Of a DNA stretch of 64,000 nt, positions 53,789 through 62,769 are shown in pieces. Source of the DNA: Arthrobacter sp. Leaf137 (GTDB taxonomy: Bacteria; Actinomycetota; Actinomycetes; Actinomycetales; Micrococcaceae); assembly GCF_001423525.1 (NCBI RefSeq), contig NZ_LMOI01000019.1, positions 124,001-188,000 of the forward strand, written 5' to 3'. Position 1 is the first letter of the stretch; every line of letters begins with the position of its first letter. The notes under the pieces are model-generated. The model did no database searches, had not been told where the DNA came from, and was given only the letters and a program-made list of their open reading frames with translations. A program made the position numbers and the translations under genes.

Positions 53789-55102
53789 CTAGTGGACCAG
53801 TTCCGCGTCGTCATCCGCCACGGCCCGTTCACGTTCCAGCCACGGCCCGGCAGCGCAACCGATCACGACGCCGGCACCCACCTCCGCGGCCAGCCAGACA
53901 CCCGTCCACAGAGGGTCCGGTCCGATGTCGGTCAGCCGGCCGATGCCGGCCGAGCCGCGGGCTAGCCAGGCCAGCCCCATGGCCAGCAGTCCCGCCGCGG
54001 CCCCGGCCAATACTCCCAGGACCAGGGTGGACGCCGTGGCAGTGAACCAGCGGGCGTGGACCTTGATGGAGAGCCACTCGTCAAAGTGGTTCTCGCCTTC
54101 CCGGAGGAACCACCATCCGGCCAGCACGCCGGCGATGACCGGCACCAGGAGGGCCACGAAGGCGTAGTCCAGGGCTCCGGCAGGAATGGCGGCCAGAACC
54201 GGGATGGATGGCAGGGGCCCAACGGCGGTACCCAGCGGGCCCACTTGGGAACCGACTCCCATGGCGAAGCCGGAACCCGAGGTCCACGCGAGGGCGAAGA
54301 CCACCAGGTTGGGAAGGTAGCCGAGCTGGGCGACGGTGAGGGCCGCACCGCCGGCGGCACCGGCGTCGAGCGCTTCATAGACGGCCAGCACCAGGTTCCA
54401 GTGGACGAACAGGTCCACGGCCAGCAGCACGGCGGCCAATGCCAGGGCAGCGGCAACAGCCACAAACCCGGCCTTCACCACCGAAGCGAGGTAGGACCCC
54501 GCCCACCGTGAATGCTGGCTGGTCCGCGAAATCCAGTCGACGGCGTCCACACCGATCAGCCGGCTCCACGATCCGGCTTCGCGGCGGGCGCCGATGACCA
54601 TGCCCAGGGCGAATGGAATCAGGGGCACCACCATGGCGTAACCGAGGTTGATGCCGACGTCCGGGGTGCGGCAGACGAAACCGGTGGCCACACCGAACGC
54701 CGAGTAGACCACCCATGATCCCAGCAGCGCCTGCCACAGCTGGTCCGTGTAGGAGGCCCGCGCCAGGCGCCGCCCGGCCCGCCAGGCGAGCAGGAACGGG
54801 ATCAGTGTCAGGCCGAGGGGCACCAGCGTCAGCAGGCCTGAGCCGGTGTGGGACGCGGCGGTGGATCCGGCCGCTGCCAGTTCCAGCGGTACACCGTGCA
54901 CCAGGAGCCACGACTGGCCGGCAAGCCGGGCCAGCGTCTCAAACCCGTCGTCCTGGAAGCCGGCCGTTGCCCAGACGGCAATGATGGGAACCAGCACGGC
55001 CAGCGCGGAAATGATCGCCGCCTGGGCTGTTTCAATAGCTCCCTGCAGCCACAAGGGCATGGGAAGGCCACGGTCTCCGGTCTGGTCAGCGCGCAGTTTC
55101 AT
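53789..55102 (-). CDS. perM: PerM-type cell division membrane protein (DUF6350)
   Basis: Polytopic membrane protein of about 437 residues and at least nine hydrophobic helices. Features fitting the actinobacterial DUF6350/PerM family are LQGAIETAQAAIISALAVLVP at the start, LVHGVPLELAAAGSTAASHTGSG-like first loop, and TLIPFLLAWRAGRRLARAS. In mycobacteria PerM supports division and persistence; the gene is typically next to purN, as here (520 bp away). ATG at 55102; the frame stays open further upstream without conserved sequence, and no ribosome site decides. Confidence 0.82.
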   Translation of the reverse strand: MKLRADQTGDRGLPMPLWLQGAIETAQAAIISALAVLVPIIAVWATAGFQDDGFETLARLAGQSWLLVHGVPLELAAAGSTAASHTGSGLLTLVPLGLTLIPFLLAWRAGRRLARASYTDQLWQALLGSWVVYSAFGVATGFVCRTPDVGINLGYAMVVPLIPFALGMVIGARREAGSWSRLIGVDAVDWISRTSQHSRWAGSYLASVVKAGFVAVAAALALAAVLLAVDLFVHWNLVLAVYEALDAGAAGGAALTVAQLGYLPNLVVFALAWTSGSGFAMGVGSQVGPLGTAVGPLPSIPVLAAIPAGALDYAFVALLVPVIAGVLAGWWFLREGENHFDEWLSIKVHARWFTATASTLVLGVLAGAAAGLLAMGLAWLARGSAGIGRLTDIGPDPLWTGVWLAAEVGAGVVIGCAAGPWLERERAVADDDAELVH

Positions 55103-55173
55103 CGTGATCCATGGTGTCACGCCGGGCCCCTGCCGCCCGCCAGCGACAGGCCCCGGGAGGTACGGACACACGA

Positions 55174-55205
55174 ATGCCGGGAGCCCCCGAAGGGACTCCC
55201 GGCAT
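55174..55205. terminator. Hairpin after the PRC-barrel/YsnF gene
   Basis: A 10-bp perfect stem (55174-55183 with 55196-55205) with C/G inner pairs lies 86 bp beyond the stop of the stress-protein gene on the minus strand. No T-tract is present. Confidence 0.5.
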
Positions 55206-55290
55206 CCGCAGTATCCGCACACCCACCCCCGGAGCCACCCGGCGGGGAGGCGTTCGATGCCGCTACGTGGCTCCGGTGGTGTGCGCTATA

Positions 55291-56178
55291 TCAGAGACGC
55301 TTGTCGTCGCCGGTGCGGCGTTCGCCGTCCAGGCCGTCCGCGTCAATGTGCTCCTTGCGGACTTCCTCGCTCACGGTGACGTCGTCCTGGACCACTTCCT
55401 TGTCGAGCCTGACTCGCTCCACCGGGACGGTTTCCTTCTCAACCACGGGGCGCTCCTCGTGGAGGATCACCTCGTGCTCCTCCTCGCTGATATCCGGTCC
55501 GGAAAGTGCGGCGCCGCGGTTTTCGTCCGTAATCGGCTCGCGCTCCAACCGGACCTCCTCGCGCTGGACGGGCACGGTCTTTGTGACGTTCTCCGTGGTG
55601 ACGTACTTCCGCAGGCGGACGCGGCCGGCTGCTTCGCGTTCGGTGCCGACGTTAAGCCGTTCCTCGGATCGCGTCATCGCGTCGTCAGTATTCGGGCCGG
55701 AGGTGTCCTGCCCAACGCCGCGGCCGCCGTCGTAGTCCCTGTCGCGGCCGGAGTCGCGGTCGCCGGTGACACCGGCGGTGGGGGTGCCGGCGTTCAGGTC
55801 GGCGTCGCCCTGCAAGTCGACGTCCCGCTGCACATCGTCCTGCGAGTCGGAGTACGTCCTGGCCCCACGGTCATAGTGCGTGTAGAGCCGGTCCTCTTCC
55901 TCGGGGGTGAGGTGGCCGTCGACGTCGACACGCGGAGCGTCCTTGACGTGGTCCTTGGTGTAAGGAACCACCAAGTCGTCGTCCTGGGTGCGCGCACCCT
56001 CTACGGGGATGAAGGACTGCGAAGTGCCGAAGAGGCCCGTCTTGACGGTAACCCAGGTGGGCTCACCCGTGTCGTCATCTGCGTACAGCTGGCCAATCGA
56101 GCCGATCTTGTCGCCGTCGGCTCCGATGACGTTGCCGCCCTTGTGGAGCAGGGTCTCAATGTTCTCCCGGTTGAGCAT
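55291..56178 (-). CDS. PRC-barrel and YsnF/AvaK (DUF2382) domain stress protein
   Basis: Predicted soluble stress-associated protein of 295 residues; biochemical role unknown. The N-terminal PRC-barrel (about 1-80: GNVIGADGDKIGSIGQLYAD, WVTVKTGLFG) is joined by an acidic, Asp/Gly-rich linker to the C-terminal YsnF domain (about 175-285: RSEERLNVGTEREAAGRVRL, VPVQREEVRLEREPI, EEEHEVILHEERPVVEKE). ATG at 56178 has AAGGAG at ideal distance; a frame extension upstream is not supported. A 12-bp palindrome lies 124 bp upstream in the promoter area. Confidence 0.9.
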   Translation of the reverse strand: MLNRENIETLLHKGGNVIGADGDKIGSIGQLYADDDTGEPTWVTVKTGLFGTSQSFIPVEGARTQDDDLVVPYTKDHVKDAPRVDVDGHLTPEEEDRLYTHYDRGARTYSDSQDDVQRDVDLQGDADLNAGTPTAGVTGDRDSGRDRDYDGGRGVGQDTSGPNTDDAMTRSEERLNVGTEREAAGRVRLRKYVTTENVTKTVPVQREEVRLEREPITDENRGAALSGPDISEEEHEVILHEERPVVEKETVPVERVRLDKEVVQDDVTVSEEVRKEHIDADGLDGERRTGDDKRL

Positions 56179-56301
56179 GACTTCTCCTTGGATAATCGTT
56201 GCACTAGGCATGCGCCAGCATCGGATTTTCCGGCACGGGATTTCCCCGGTCTTCGGCTCCCGCCCCGTTGCTTGAGGCCTGCGCTGACTGCCCTACTACA
56301 G

Positions 56302-56313
56302 TAAGCATGCTTA
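56302..56313. promoter_or_regulatory. Palindrome in the stress-protein / glycosyltransferase intergenic region
   Basis: TAAGCATGCTTA is a perfect 12-bp palindrome; a partial copy (TGCTTAG) recurs about 22 bp away. On the minus strand TTGATG lies just before it and TAGTAG just after, so it may sit between -35 and -10 boxes of the stress-protein promoter. The binding protein is unknown. Confidence 0.45.
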
Positions 56314-56445
56314 GCATCAAATGGGAAGTCTGCTTAGTATTTTTTTCATTGACCCGGGCTGATGCTCCCCGCTGTTCACCGAACCTTTCCCTCCGGGCCA
56401 TGCCTTCATCCCCGCCGCGTCAGGGCCGGCACCCACCGTGGAGGG

Positions 56446-57603
56446 GTGAGGATCGCAATTGTTGCTGAATCATTCCTGCCGCTGATGAACGGGGTCACGC
56501 ACTCCATCCTGCGGGTGCTGGACTATCTGCAGGAGCGGGGTGACGATGTCCTGGTCATCGCGCCGTCAGCGCACGACGGCGGTGCGGAGGACCATGTCAA
56601 GGGCGCCGAGATCCACCGGCTTCCGGCCGTCCCGCTTGCGGGGTACGCGAATGTCCGGGTGGCGATGGGCGGTGTGTACCGGGTCAAGCGAATCCTTGCC
56701 GACTACGCACCGGACGTCGTCCACCTGGCCTCGCCGTTCGTCCTCGGCTGGCGGGCAGCCCAGGCGGCCGCCCAGCTTGGCATCCCCGCCGTCGCGGTTT
56801 ACCAGACAGAGGTTCCCGGCTACGCGGCCCGGTACGGCGTCCCGTTCCTGGAGAACTGGGCCTGGAACCGCGTGGAGAATATCCACCTGCTTGCTTCCAG
56901 GACCCTGGTGCCTTCCACGTTCGCGCTGAACCAGTTGCGCGGACGCGGCATTCCCCGGGTGCGGATGTGGCGCCGCGGGGTGGACACGGCCAGGTTCTCG
57001 CCGGACAAGCGCGACGACGGGTGGCGGGCATCGGTGGCCCCGGCGGGCCACCGGATCATCGGCTACGTGGGCAGGCTGGCCGTGGAAAAACAGGTGGAGG
57101 ACCTCGCAGCCCTGGCCGGAATGCCGGACACCACCCTGGTGATCGTAGGTGACGGACCGCAGCGGGCAGCCCTGCAGGAAACCCTCCCGGGAGCCGTCTT
57201 TACCGGGTTCCTGGGCGGCGATGACCTGGCCCGCGCGGTGGCGTCCTTTGACCTCTTCGTCCATCCGGGCGAGTTCGAAACCTTCTGCCAGACCATCCAG
57301 GAAGCCATGGCATCGGGGGTGCCGGTGGTGGCCACGGGACGCGGCGGACCGCTGGACCTGGTGGAGAACTCCCGGACCGGCTGGCTCTACGAGCCCGGTG
57401 ACCTGTCCGCCATGCGAGGCCACGTCCTGGACCTGATGGGCGACGACGCCAAGCGCCGGGCGTTCGCCGCCGCGGCTCACGCCTCGGTACAGGCCCGCAC
57501 GTGGCCGGCCCTGTGCTCGGAACTGATCTGCCACTACACCGATGTCATCGCAGAACAGCCGGTCCTGTCCGGTTCGTACAAAGCCAAGGGAGCAGCTCTA
57601 TGA
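56446..57603 (+). CDS. Glycosyltransferase family 4 (GDP-mannose-dependent mannosyltransferase-like)
   Basis: GT-B retaining glycosyltransferase, 385 residues. N-terminal domain RIAIVAESFLPLMNGVTHSI with the GT4 acceptor loop, C-terminal donor domain with GYVGRLAVEKQVEDLAAL and the EX7E motif in HPGEFETFCQTIQEAMASG. The layout matches MgtA/PimB-type mannosyltransferases of actinobacteria. GTG at 56446 gives the standard N-terminus although no separate ribosome site is visible. Its stop overlaps the start of the dehydrogenase gene (ATGA). Lipid or glycan acceptor unknown. Confidence 0.9.
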   Translation: MRIAIVAESFLPLMNGVTHSILRVLDYLQERGDDVLVIAPSAHDGGAEDHVKGAEIHRLPAVPLAGYANVRVAMGGVYRVKRILADYAPDVVHLASPFVLGWRAAQAAAQLGIPAVAVYQTEVPGYAARYGVPFLENWAWNRVENIHLLASRTLVPSTFALNQLRGRGIPRVRMWRRGVDTARFSPDKRDDGWRASVAPAGHRIIGYVGRLAVEKQVEDLAALAGMPDTTLVIVGDGPQRAALQETLPGAVFTGFLGGDDLARAVASFDLFVHPGEFETFCQTIQEAMASGVPVVATGRGGPLDLVENSRTGWLYEPGDLSAMRGHVLDLMGDDAKRRAFAAAAHASVQARTWPALCSELICHYTDVIAEQPVLSGSYKAKGAAL

Positions 57604-58997
57604 AAATTTCGGTGATCGGCTGCGGCTACCTGGGCGCCGTGCACGAGGCCACCCTTGCCTCGATGGGCCACTCAGTTGTTGGCATCGACGTGGACCACGC
57701 GAAAGTGGAACAGCTGGCCCGCGGTGCAGCCCCCTTCCACGAACCGGGCCTTGACGAGCTGCTGCAGGACGGCAGCGCCACCGGACGGCTCCGGTTCTCC
57801 ACCGACATCGCGGATGCCGCCGGCGCCCAGGTGCACTTCCTGTGCGTGGGCACCCCGCAGGACAAGGCCTCCGACGCCGCCGACCTGTCCTACCTGGTCT
57901 CCGCCACCCGGACCCTGCTGCCGCACCTGGCCGCGGGCGCCGTCGTCGTGGGTAAATCCACGGTGCCGGTGGGCACCGTGGACATGCTGCGCGGGGTGCT
58001 GGGGCGGCGTCCCGATGTCCTGCTGGGCTGGAACCCGGAGTTCCTCCGCCAGGGCACAGCCGTCAAGGACTCGCTGGTGCCGGACCGCCTGGTGTACGGC
58101 GTGGACGGCGGGAAAGCCGCGGCGTTCAACCGGTCCACCGGCGCGCCCGTGGGGGTGGCGGCAGCCCTGGATGCGGTCTACGAGCCGCTGCTGCGCGCAG
58201 GCATTCCCCGGCAGGTCTGCAGTTGCGCCACGGCAGAACTCATCAAGTCCGCGGCCAACGCGTACCTGGCCACCAAGATCAGCTTCATCAACGCGGTGTC
58301 GGAACTGTGCGATGCGTCCGGCGCGGACGTGGCGGAACTCAGTGAGGCAATGGGGCTGGATCCGCGGATTGGCAACCGTTACCTGCATGCCGGGCTGGGC
58401 TTCGGCGGCGGCTGCCTGCCCAAGGACATCCGCAGTTTCCGGGCAAAGGCCACAAGCCACGGCGTGGATGCCGTGGCGGACTGGATGCAGCTGGTGGACT
58501 CGGTCAATCTTGGCCAGCGGCAGCGCACGGTGGACCTGGCGGCGGACCTCTGCGGCGGCACCGTGGCCGGCCGGACCATCACCGTGCTGGGCGCCTCCTT
58601 CAAACCGGACACGGACGATATCCGCGACTCCCCCGCCCTGGACGTGGCAGACCGCCTCGCGGCGGCCGGAGCTCATGTGACCGTCACGGACCCCAAGGCC
58701 GTGAACAACGCGTGGCGGCGTTACCCCCGGCTGCGGTTCGAGGCCAACGCAACCCGGGCCCTGGAAGAAGCAGAACTGGTGCTGCTCCTCACCGAGTGGG
58801 ATGAGTACCGCAGGCTGTCCCCGGCCGTTGCAGGCAGCCTGGTACGACGGCGGGTGCTGCTGGATGCGCGCAACGCACTGGACGCCGCGGCATGGCAGGC
58901 GGAAGGCTGGGTGGTGCGCGGCCTTGGCACGTGCCCGGCCTCATCAAGTGATGCGGGTGGGGTTGCTGCCGAAGTCGCAACCGCAGCCCGCCGCTGA
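57600..58997 (+). CDS. UDP-glucose / GDP-mannose 6-dehydrogenase family protein
   Basis: Four-electron NAD-dependent oxidation of a nucleotide sugar to its uronate; 465 residues. Rossmann start KISVIGCGYLGAVHEATLAS, GTPQDKASDAADLSYL, catalytic loop KSAANAYLATKISFINA (conserved Lys/Asn) and the nucleophile Cys272 in GFGGGCLPKD, then the UDP-binding C-terminal domain with GASFKPDTDDIRDSPAL. ATG at 57600 overlaps the glycosyltransferase stop by 4 bp and follows AAGGGAG. Product likely UDP-glucuronate (or GDP-mannuronate); sequence does not decide. Confidence 0.92.
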   Translation: MKISVIGCGYLGAVHEATLASMGHSVVGIDVDHAKVEQLARGAAPFHEPGLDELLQDGSATGRLRFSTDIADAAGAQVHFLCVGTPQDKASDAADLSYLVSATRTLLPHLAAGAVVVGKSTVPVGTVDMLRGVLGRRPDVLLGWNPEFLRQGTAVKDSLVPDRLVYGVDGGKAAAFNRSTGAPVGVAAALDAVYEPLLRAGIPRQVCSCATAELIKSAANAYLATKISFINAVSELCDASGADVAELSEAMGLDPRIGNRYLHAGLGFGGGCLPKDIRSFRAKATSHGVDAVADWMQLVDSVNLGQRQRTVDLAADLCGGTVAGRTITVLGASFKPDTDDIRDSPALDVADRLAAAGAHVTVTDPKAVNNAWRRYPRLRFEANATRALEEAELVLLLTEWDEYRRLSPAVAGSLVRRRVLLDARNALDAAAWQAEGWVVRGLGTCPASSSDAGGVAAEVATAARR

Positions 58998-59008
58998 CCG
59001 GACGGCGT

Positions 59009-59040
59009 TCAGTCCAGGAGGCCAGTCAGTCCAGGAGGCC
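59009..59040. repeat. 15-nt direct repeat over the stop codon of the HAD gene
   Basis: TCAGTCCAGGAGGCC occurs at 59009-59023 and 59026-59040, separated by two bases. The second copy contains the last codons and TGA stop of the HAD gene (minus strand). A recent small tandem duplication is the simplest explanation. Confidence 0.8.
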
Positions 59041-59892
59041 CAGGCCGGCGAAGGCGAGCGCCACGCCGTTGCCGGCCGGGCCGGGTGTGAGCCGGTCGGC
59101 GACGGCCAGCACGCCTGGATGTCCGTCCTCCACCGCGATGCCCACCCCGGCATACTCGAGCATCTCGATGTCGTTGGCGCTGTCGCCGATGGCCACGATG
59201 TCCTCCCGGTGCAGGCCCAGGCGTTCCTCCACCACCCGGATACCCACGGCCTTGTGGGTTCCGGCCATGAAGATCTCCCCGGCTGAGTCGCCGAGGGCGG
59301 ACAGGGAACTGGGGATGAGCCCCACCTGCGGGCCGAGGCCACCCATGAGGCGGGTCAGCGGTACCGGGGAATCGAAGCAGGAAATCTTGGCGAAGGATGC
59401 CCCGCGAAGGTCGTCGCTGTACTGGACCGGCCCCAGGATGTCGTCCACGGGATCCACGTCGGTACTGAGGACGCCGTCGTGCCGGGAACGGCCGGCAAAG
59501 ACGGGAGTGAGGACCCGCCGGAGCCGCTCACCGACTCCGGTGCGGCCGCGCAAGGCTTCGGGAGCCTCCAGGATGTAGGCGACGTCGTTGGCGTCCAGGG
59601 TGTCCACGATGAGGGCCGCCACGCCGGGTTCGAACCGGGTGTCCTTGAGTACCTCCCCGTTCATTTCCACCCGGGCACCCGCGCCGGTGATCACGCCGTC
59701 GAACCCTGCCTCCAGGATGTGGGCCGGCACCATGGACAGCGGACGCCCGGTGCACACGAACACCAGGTGGCCGCGGCGGCGCACTTCCTGCACCGCCTCG
59801 ACGTGGGCTGCCGGGGCCAGGCCGTGGTCCGCATATGTTCCGTCAATGTCGAGGAAGATGGCGCGCGGACGGTCTGTTTGCTGGCTGGCCAT
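59026..59892 (-). CDS. HAD-superfamily hydrolase (Cof-type phosphatase)
   Basis: Sugar-phosphate or flavin/cofactor phosphatase of the HAD IIB (Cof) group, 288 residues. Motif I is FLDIDGTYAD with the nucleophilic Asp near residue 16, motif II is VFVCTGRP, and motifs III/IV are GTHKAVGIRVVEERLG and VAIGDSANDIEMLEYAG. ATG at 59892. The stop codon and preceding codons lie in a 15-nt direct repeat, so a second in-frame-like TGA context follows 17 nt downstream. Substrate unknown. Confidence 0.92.
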   Translation of the reverse strand: MASQQTDRPRAIFLDIDGTYADHGLAPAAHVEAVQEVRRRGHLVFVCTGRPLSMVPAHILEAGFDGVITGAGARVEMNGEVLKDTRFEPGVAALIVDTLDANDVAYILEAPEALRGRTGVGERLRRVLTPVFAGRSRHDGVLSTDVDPVDDILGPVQYSDDLRGASFAKISCFDSPVPLTRLMGGLGPQVGLIPSSLSALGDSAGEIFMAGTHKAVGIRVVEERLGLHREDIVAIGDSANDIEMLEYAGVGIAVEDGHPGVLAVADRLTPGPAGNGVALAFAGLGLLD

Positions 59893-60112
59893 GCCGGGCT
59901 CCTAGGGAAGTGCTAACCGGGACAATTCATCCTATCGAAGGCCCGTAAAATGGCGCCCCGCCAGGCCAAGAGGGCTGGTCAGGCGGGTGTTTGCCGGAAA
60001 AACTGATAGTCATCCTGTGATATTGAAAGCCTTGCAGCGAAGTAAGCACGCTGATTGAATTAGGGAACCGGAGATGGGGGCACGGCACAACTTACTAATA
60101 AGGAGTGACAGC

Positions 60113-60382
60113 ATGGGCATTCTCGGATTTCTCATCTTGGGCCTGATTGCGGGCGCCATTGCAAAGGCGATCCTGCCGGGCCGTCAGGGCGGAGGCTGGC
60201 TGGTGACCATGGTCCTCGGCGTAGTCGGCGCAATCCTCGGCGGTTGGATCGGGTCGCTGATCTTCGGCGGCGGCCTGGCCGAGTTCTTCGATATCCGCAC
60301 CTGGCTGCTTGCCATCCTCGGATCCATCGTGGTCCTGCTGATCTACGGCGCAGTCATGAACCGCAGCGGGCACCGGGCCTAA
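60113..60382 (+). CDS. GlsB/YeaQ/YmgE-family stress-response membrane protein
   Basis: Small integral membrane protein (transglycosylase-associated protein family), 89 residues with three hydrophobic helices. Gly-rich helix pattern GFLILGLIAGAIAKAILPG and WLVTMVLGVVGAILGGWIGS is the family signature. ATG at 60113 follows AAGGAG 9 nt upstream. Function not established; members are often induced by stress. The 220-bp upstream gap has no other gene. A good terminator follows 20 nt after the stop. Confidence 0.92.
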   Translation: MGILGFLILGLIAGAIAKAILPGRQGGGWLVTMVLGVVGAILGGWIGSLIFGGGLAEFFDIRTWLLAILGSIVVLLIYGAVMNRSGHRA

Positions 60383-60402
60383 CAGCCCCTCCATCCACAA
60401 GC

Positions 60403-60440
60403 GCAGAGACGCCGTCCCGGCAGCGGGGCGGCGTTTCTGC
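60403..60440 (+). terminator. Terminator after the GlsB-like gene
   Basis: A 16-bp stem with a G-T pair and one mismatch (60403-60418 with 60425-60440), loop GGCAGC, lies 20 nt after the stop; TTT sits within the right arm. Confidence 0.7.
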
Positions 60441-60537
60441 GTTCCGGTTCTGTACCGGTATTCGTGCCCATTCCGTAGTGAACCTGGCCCCCATTACCGG
60501 CAGTTCGCACCTTATGATGTGCGAGGGGGGTGGTGGT

Positions 60538-62730
60538 ATGGCTGAATCCGGCCACGAAAGCACAATGGCAGTCCGGACGTTCGAGGCGATGCTTGACGCC
60601 AGCCCGGATGCCTTCCTGGCCCTCGCGGCGGATGGCACCATCACCCTGGCCAACGGGGCAGCAACAAAGCTCTTTGGACTGGACCGCAGGTTCCTCACCG
60701 GCCTGGATTACCGGACGCTCCTGGCTGACCGCTCCCACCCCGAGGTGGACAGGCTCTTCCGCCAGATCCTGGCCCGGTCCACCGCGCACCCGCGGGAAGT
60801 GGCCTGGGTCCATGCCGACGGCACCAGCTTCTCCGCGGAAGTGGCCGGGTCCCTCTTTCCCGCCGGGCCCGGGCAGCTGCCCGGGAACGCAGCGGCCGGC
60901 GCCGCCGATGCCACGGACACCACGCCCGACGGCGGCGTCCCGGCCGGGGCGCAGGTCCTCCTCTCGGTTCGGGGTACTTCGCACCGGCAGGCCACGAATG
61001 CGGACCTTCGCGATGCGATGTCCCTGCTGGCATCCACCCTGGAGTCCACGGCGGACGGCATCCTGGTGATGGGCTCCAACGGCACCGTAGCCGGCTACAA
61101 CGACCAGTTCCTCACCATGTGGGACATTCCCCGCAAACTCATGGAAGGTGAAAGCGGGGACCCGGTAATGCAGCGCATTACCGGCCAGCTCACCGACCCC
61201 GGCGCGTTCCTGGCCAGGCTCATGGAAGTCCAGGGCAACACCACCGCCGAGAGCTACGACGTTCTGGACTTCAAGGACGGCCGCACCTTCGAACGCTATT
61301 CGCGCCCCCACAAGGTGGGCGAGGATGTTGTGGGCCGGGTGTGGAGCTTCCGGGATGTCACTCCCCGCCGCAAGGCCCAGGAACAAGCGCACCAGGCCAT
61401 GCTTGACCTGGCGGAGCAGGCGGAAAAGCTGCGCGTCATGGCCTTCCAGGACCCGCTGACCGGCCTGGCCAACAGGGCCGTGTTCAACGACGCCCTGGCC
61501 GGGTCTCTGCAGGAACCCCGGCTCAAGTCCGTTGATGTGCTGCTTCTGGACCTGGACGATTTCAAGGAGGTCAATGACCTCCTCGGCCACCAGGCCGGGG
61601 ATGACATGCTGATCGAGGTCTCCCGCAGGCTGCGCGGCTGCGTTCCGGCCGCGGACGTGGTGGCACGGCTGGGCGGCGACGAGTTCGTGGTGCTCCTGAC
61701 GGCCTGCCCCAACGTGGATGAAATCGCGGCGTGCATTGTCCGCTGCCTGCACGTCCCCGTCACCATCAGCGGCCGCGCGCTTCGCCCCAGCCTGAGCCTC
61801 GGAGTGGCATCGCGGGGGCGGGACGAGGTTGGCCCGTCCGAGCTGCTGCGCCAGGCGGACATCGCCATGTACGCGGCGAAGGCCGCCGGGAAGAACCGCT
61901 TCCTGCGGTTCCATCCGGACATGATGGCTGCCCTGGTGCAACGGACCGACATGGAACGCGGACTGCAGTTCGCCCTGCAGGGCGGGGAGATCTCAGTGGA
62001 TTTCCAGCCCATCGTGTCGCACCGCAGCGGGCAGGTGGTCCAGTTCGAGGCCCTCGCCCGGTGGGACCGCGGCGCCGGGCGGGTGCCGCCGTCGGACTTC
62101 ATTCCCCTGGCCGAACGCACGGGGCTGATCAGGGACATCGGCCTGGAGGTGATGGCCCAGGCCATGGCGCAGCTGGCGGACTGGCTGGGCGGGGACCCGG
62201 CGAGGTCGCTGGCGGTGAACGTGTCAGGCGTGCAGCTGCAGGAACACGACTTTGCCGCGAAGGTGCTGGGTCTCGCGGAGGCCAGCGGCGTGGCCGCCCG
62301 CCAGCTGGTGCTGGAAGTCACCGAAAGCGTGTTCTTCCATGCCGACTGCGACCTGATCAGGCAGCTCAGCACGCTGCGGGATGCGGGCGCCCGGGTTGCC
62401 CTGGACGACTTCGGCACCGGCTATTCCTCGTTGGGGCGGTTGCAGGACCTGCCGGTGGACGCCGTGAAGATCGACAAGACCTTTGTGTCCATGGTGCGGA
62501 CCGGCAGCGAACGCCTGCCCATCCTCAGCTCCATGATCAACATGGCGCACAGCCTGGGGCTGACCGTCACCGCGGAGGGAATCGAGACGGCTTCACAGGC
62601 GGACTACCTTACGGCGCTCGACTGCGATGCGCTGCAGGGCTACCTGTTCTCGCTGCCGGAGCCGGCCGCGCGTCTTGGGGACGCGCTGCGCCAGGCCGAA
62701 GAGGTGCTCGGCGCGCTGCACCAACGCTAG
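60538..62730 (+). CDS. Diguanylate cyclase / phosphodiesterase with PAS sensor domains
   Basis: Bifunctional c-di-GMP enzyme, 730 residues, no membrane helix seen. Two PAS-like domains (about 12-115, TFEAMLDASPDAFLALAADG; and about 165-285, TLESTADGILVMGSNG) are followed by GGDEF (RLGGDEFVVLL near 376, motif intact; an upstream inhibitory RxxD site is not evident) and EAL (VQFEALARWDR near 502, intact, with DDFGTGYSSLGRL and EGIE). ATG at 60538 follows GAGGGGGG. Both catalytic signatures are complete, so both activities are possible; which dominates cannot be told. The only c-di-GMP gene in the window. Confidence 0.93.
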   Translation: MAESGHESTMAVRTFEAMLDASPDAFLALAADGTITLANGAATKLFGLDRRFLTGLDYRTLLADRSHPEVDRLFRQILARSTAHPREVAWVHADGTSFSAEVAGSLFPAGPGQLPGNAAAGAADATDTTPDGGVPAGAQVLLSVRGTSHRQATNADLRDAMSLLASTLESTADGILVMGSNGTVAGYNDQFLTMWDIPRKLMEGESGDPVMQRITGQLTDPGAFLARLMEVQGNTTAESYDVLDFKDGRTFERYSRPHKVGEDVVGRVWSFRDVTPRRKAQEQAHQAMLDLAEQAEKLRVMAFQDPLTGLANRAVFNDALAGSLQEPRLKSVDVLLLDLDDFKEVNDLLGHQAGDDMLIEVSRRLRGCVPAADVVARLGGDEFVVLLTACPNVDEIAACIVRCLHVPVTISGRALRPSLSLGVASRGRDEVGPSELLRQADIAMYAAKAAGKNRFLRFHPDMMAALVQRTDMERGLQFALQGGEISVDFQPIVSHRSGQVVQFEALARWDRGAGRVPPSDFIPLAERTGLIRDIGLEVMAQAMAQLADWLGGDPARSLAVNVSGVQLQEHDFAAKVLGLAEASGVAARQLVLEVTESVFFHADCDLIRQLSTLRDAGARVALDDFGTGYSSLGRLQDLPVDAVKIDKTFVSMVRTGSERLPILSSMINMAHSLGLTVTAEGIETASQADYLTALDCDALQGYLFSLPEPAARLGDALRQAEEVLGALHQR

Positions 62731-62769
62731 CTCGCGGCTGCGCAAGTACGACGCCGGGCCGTCCGGCTG

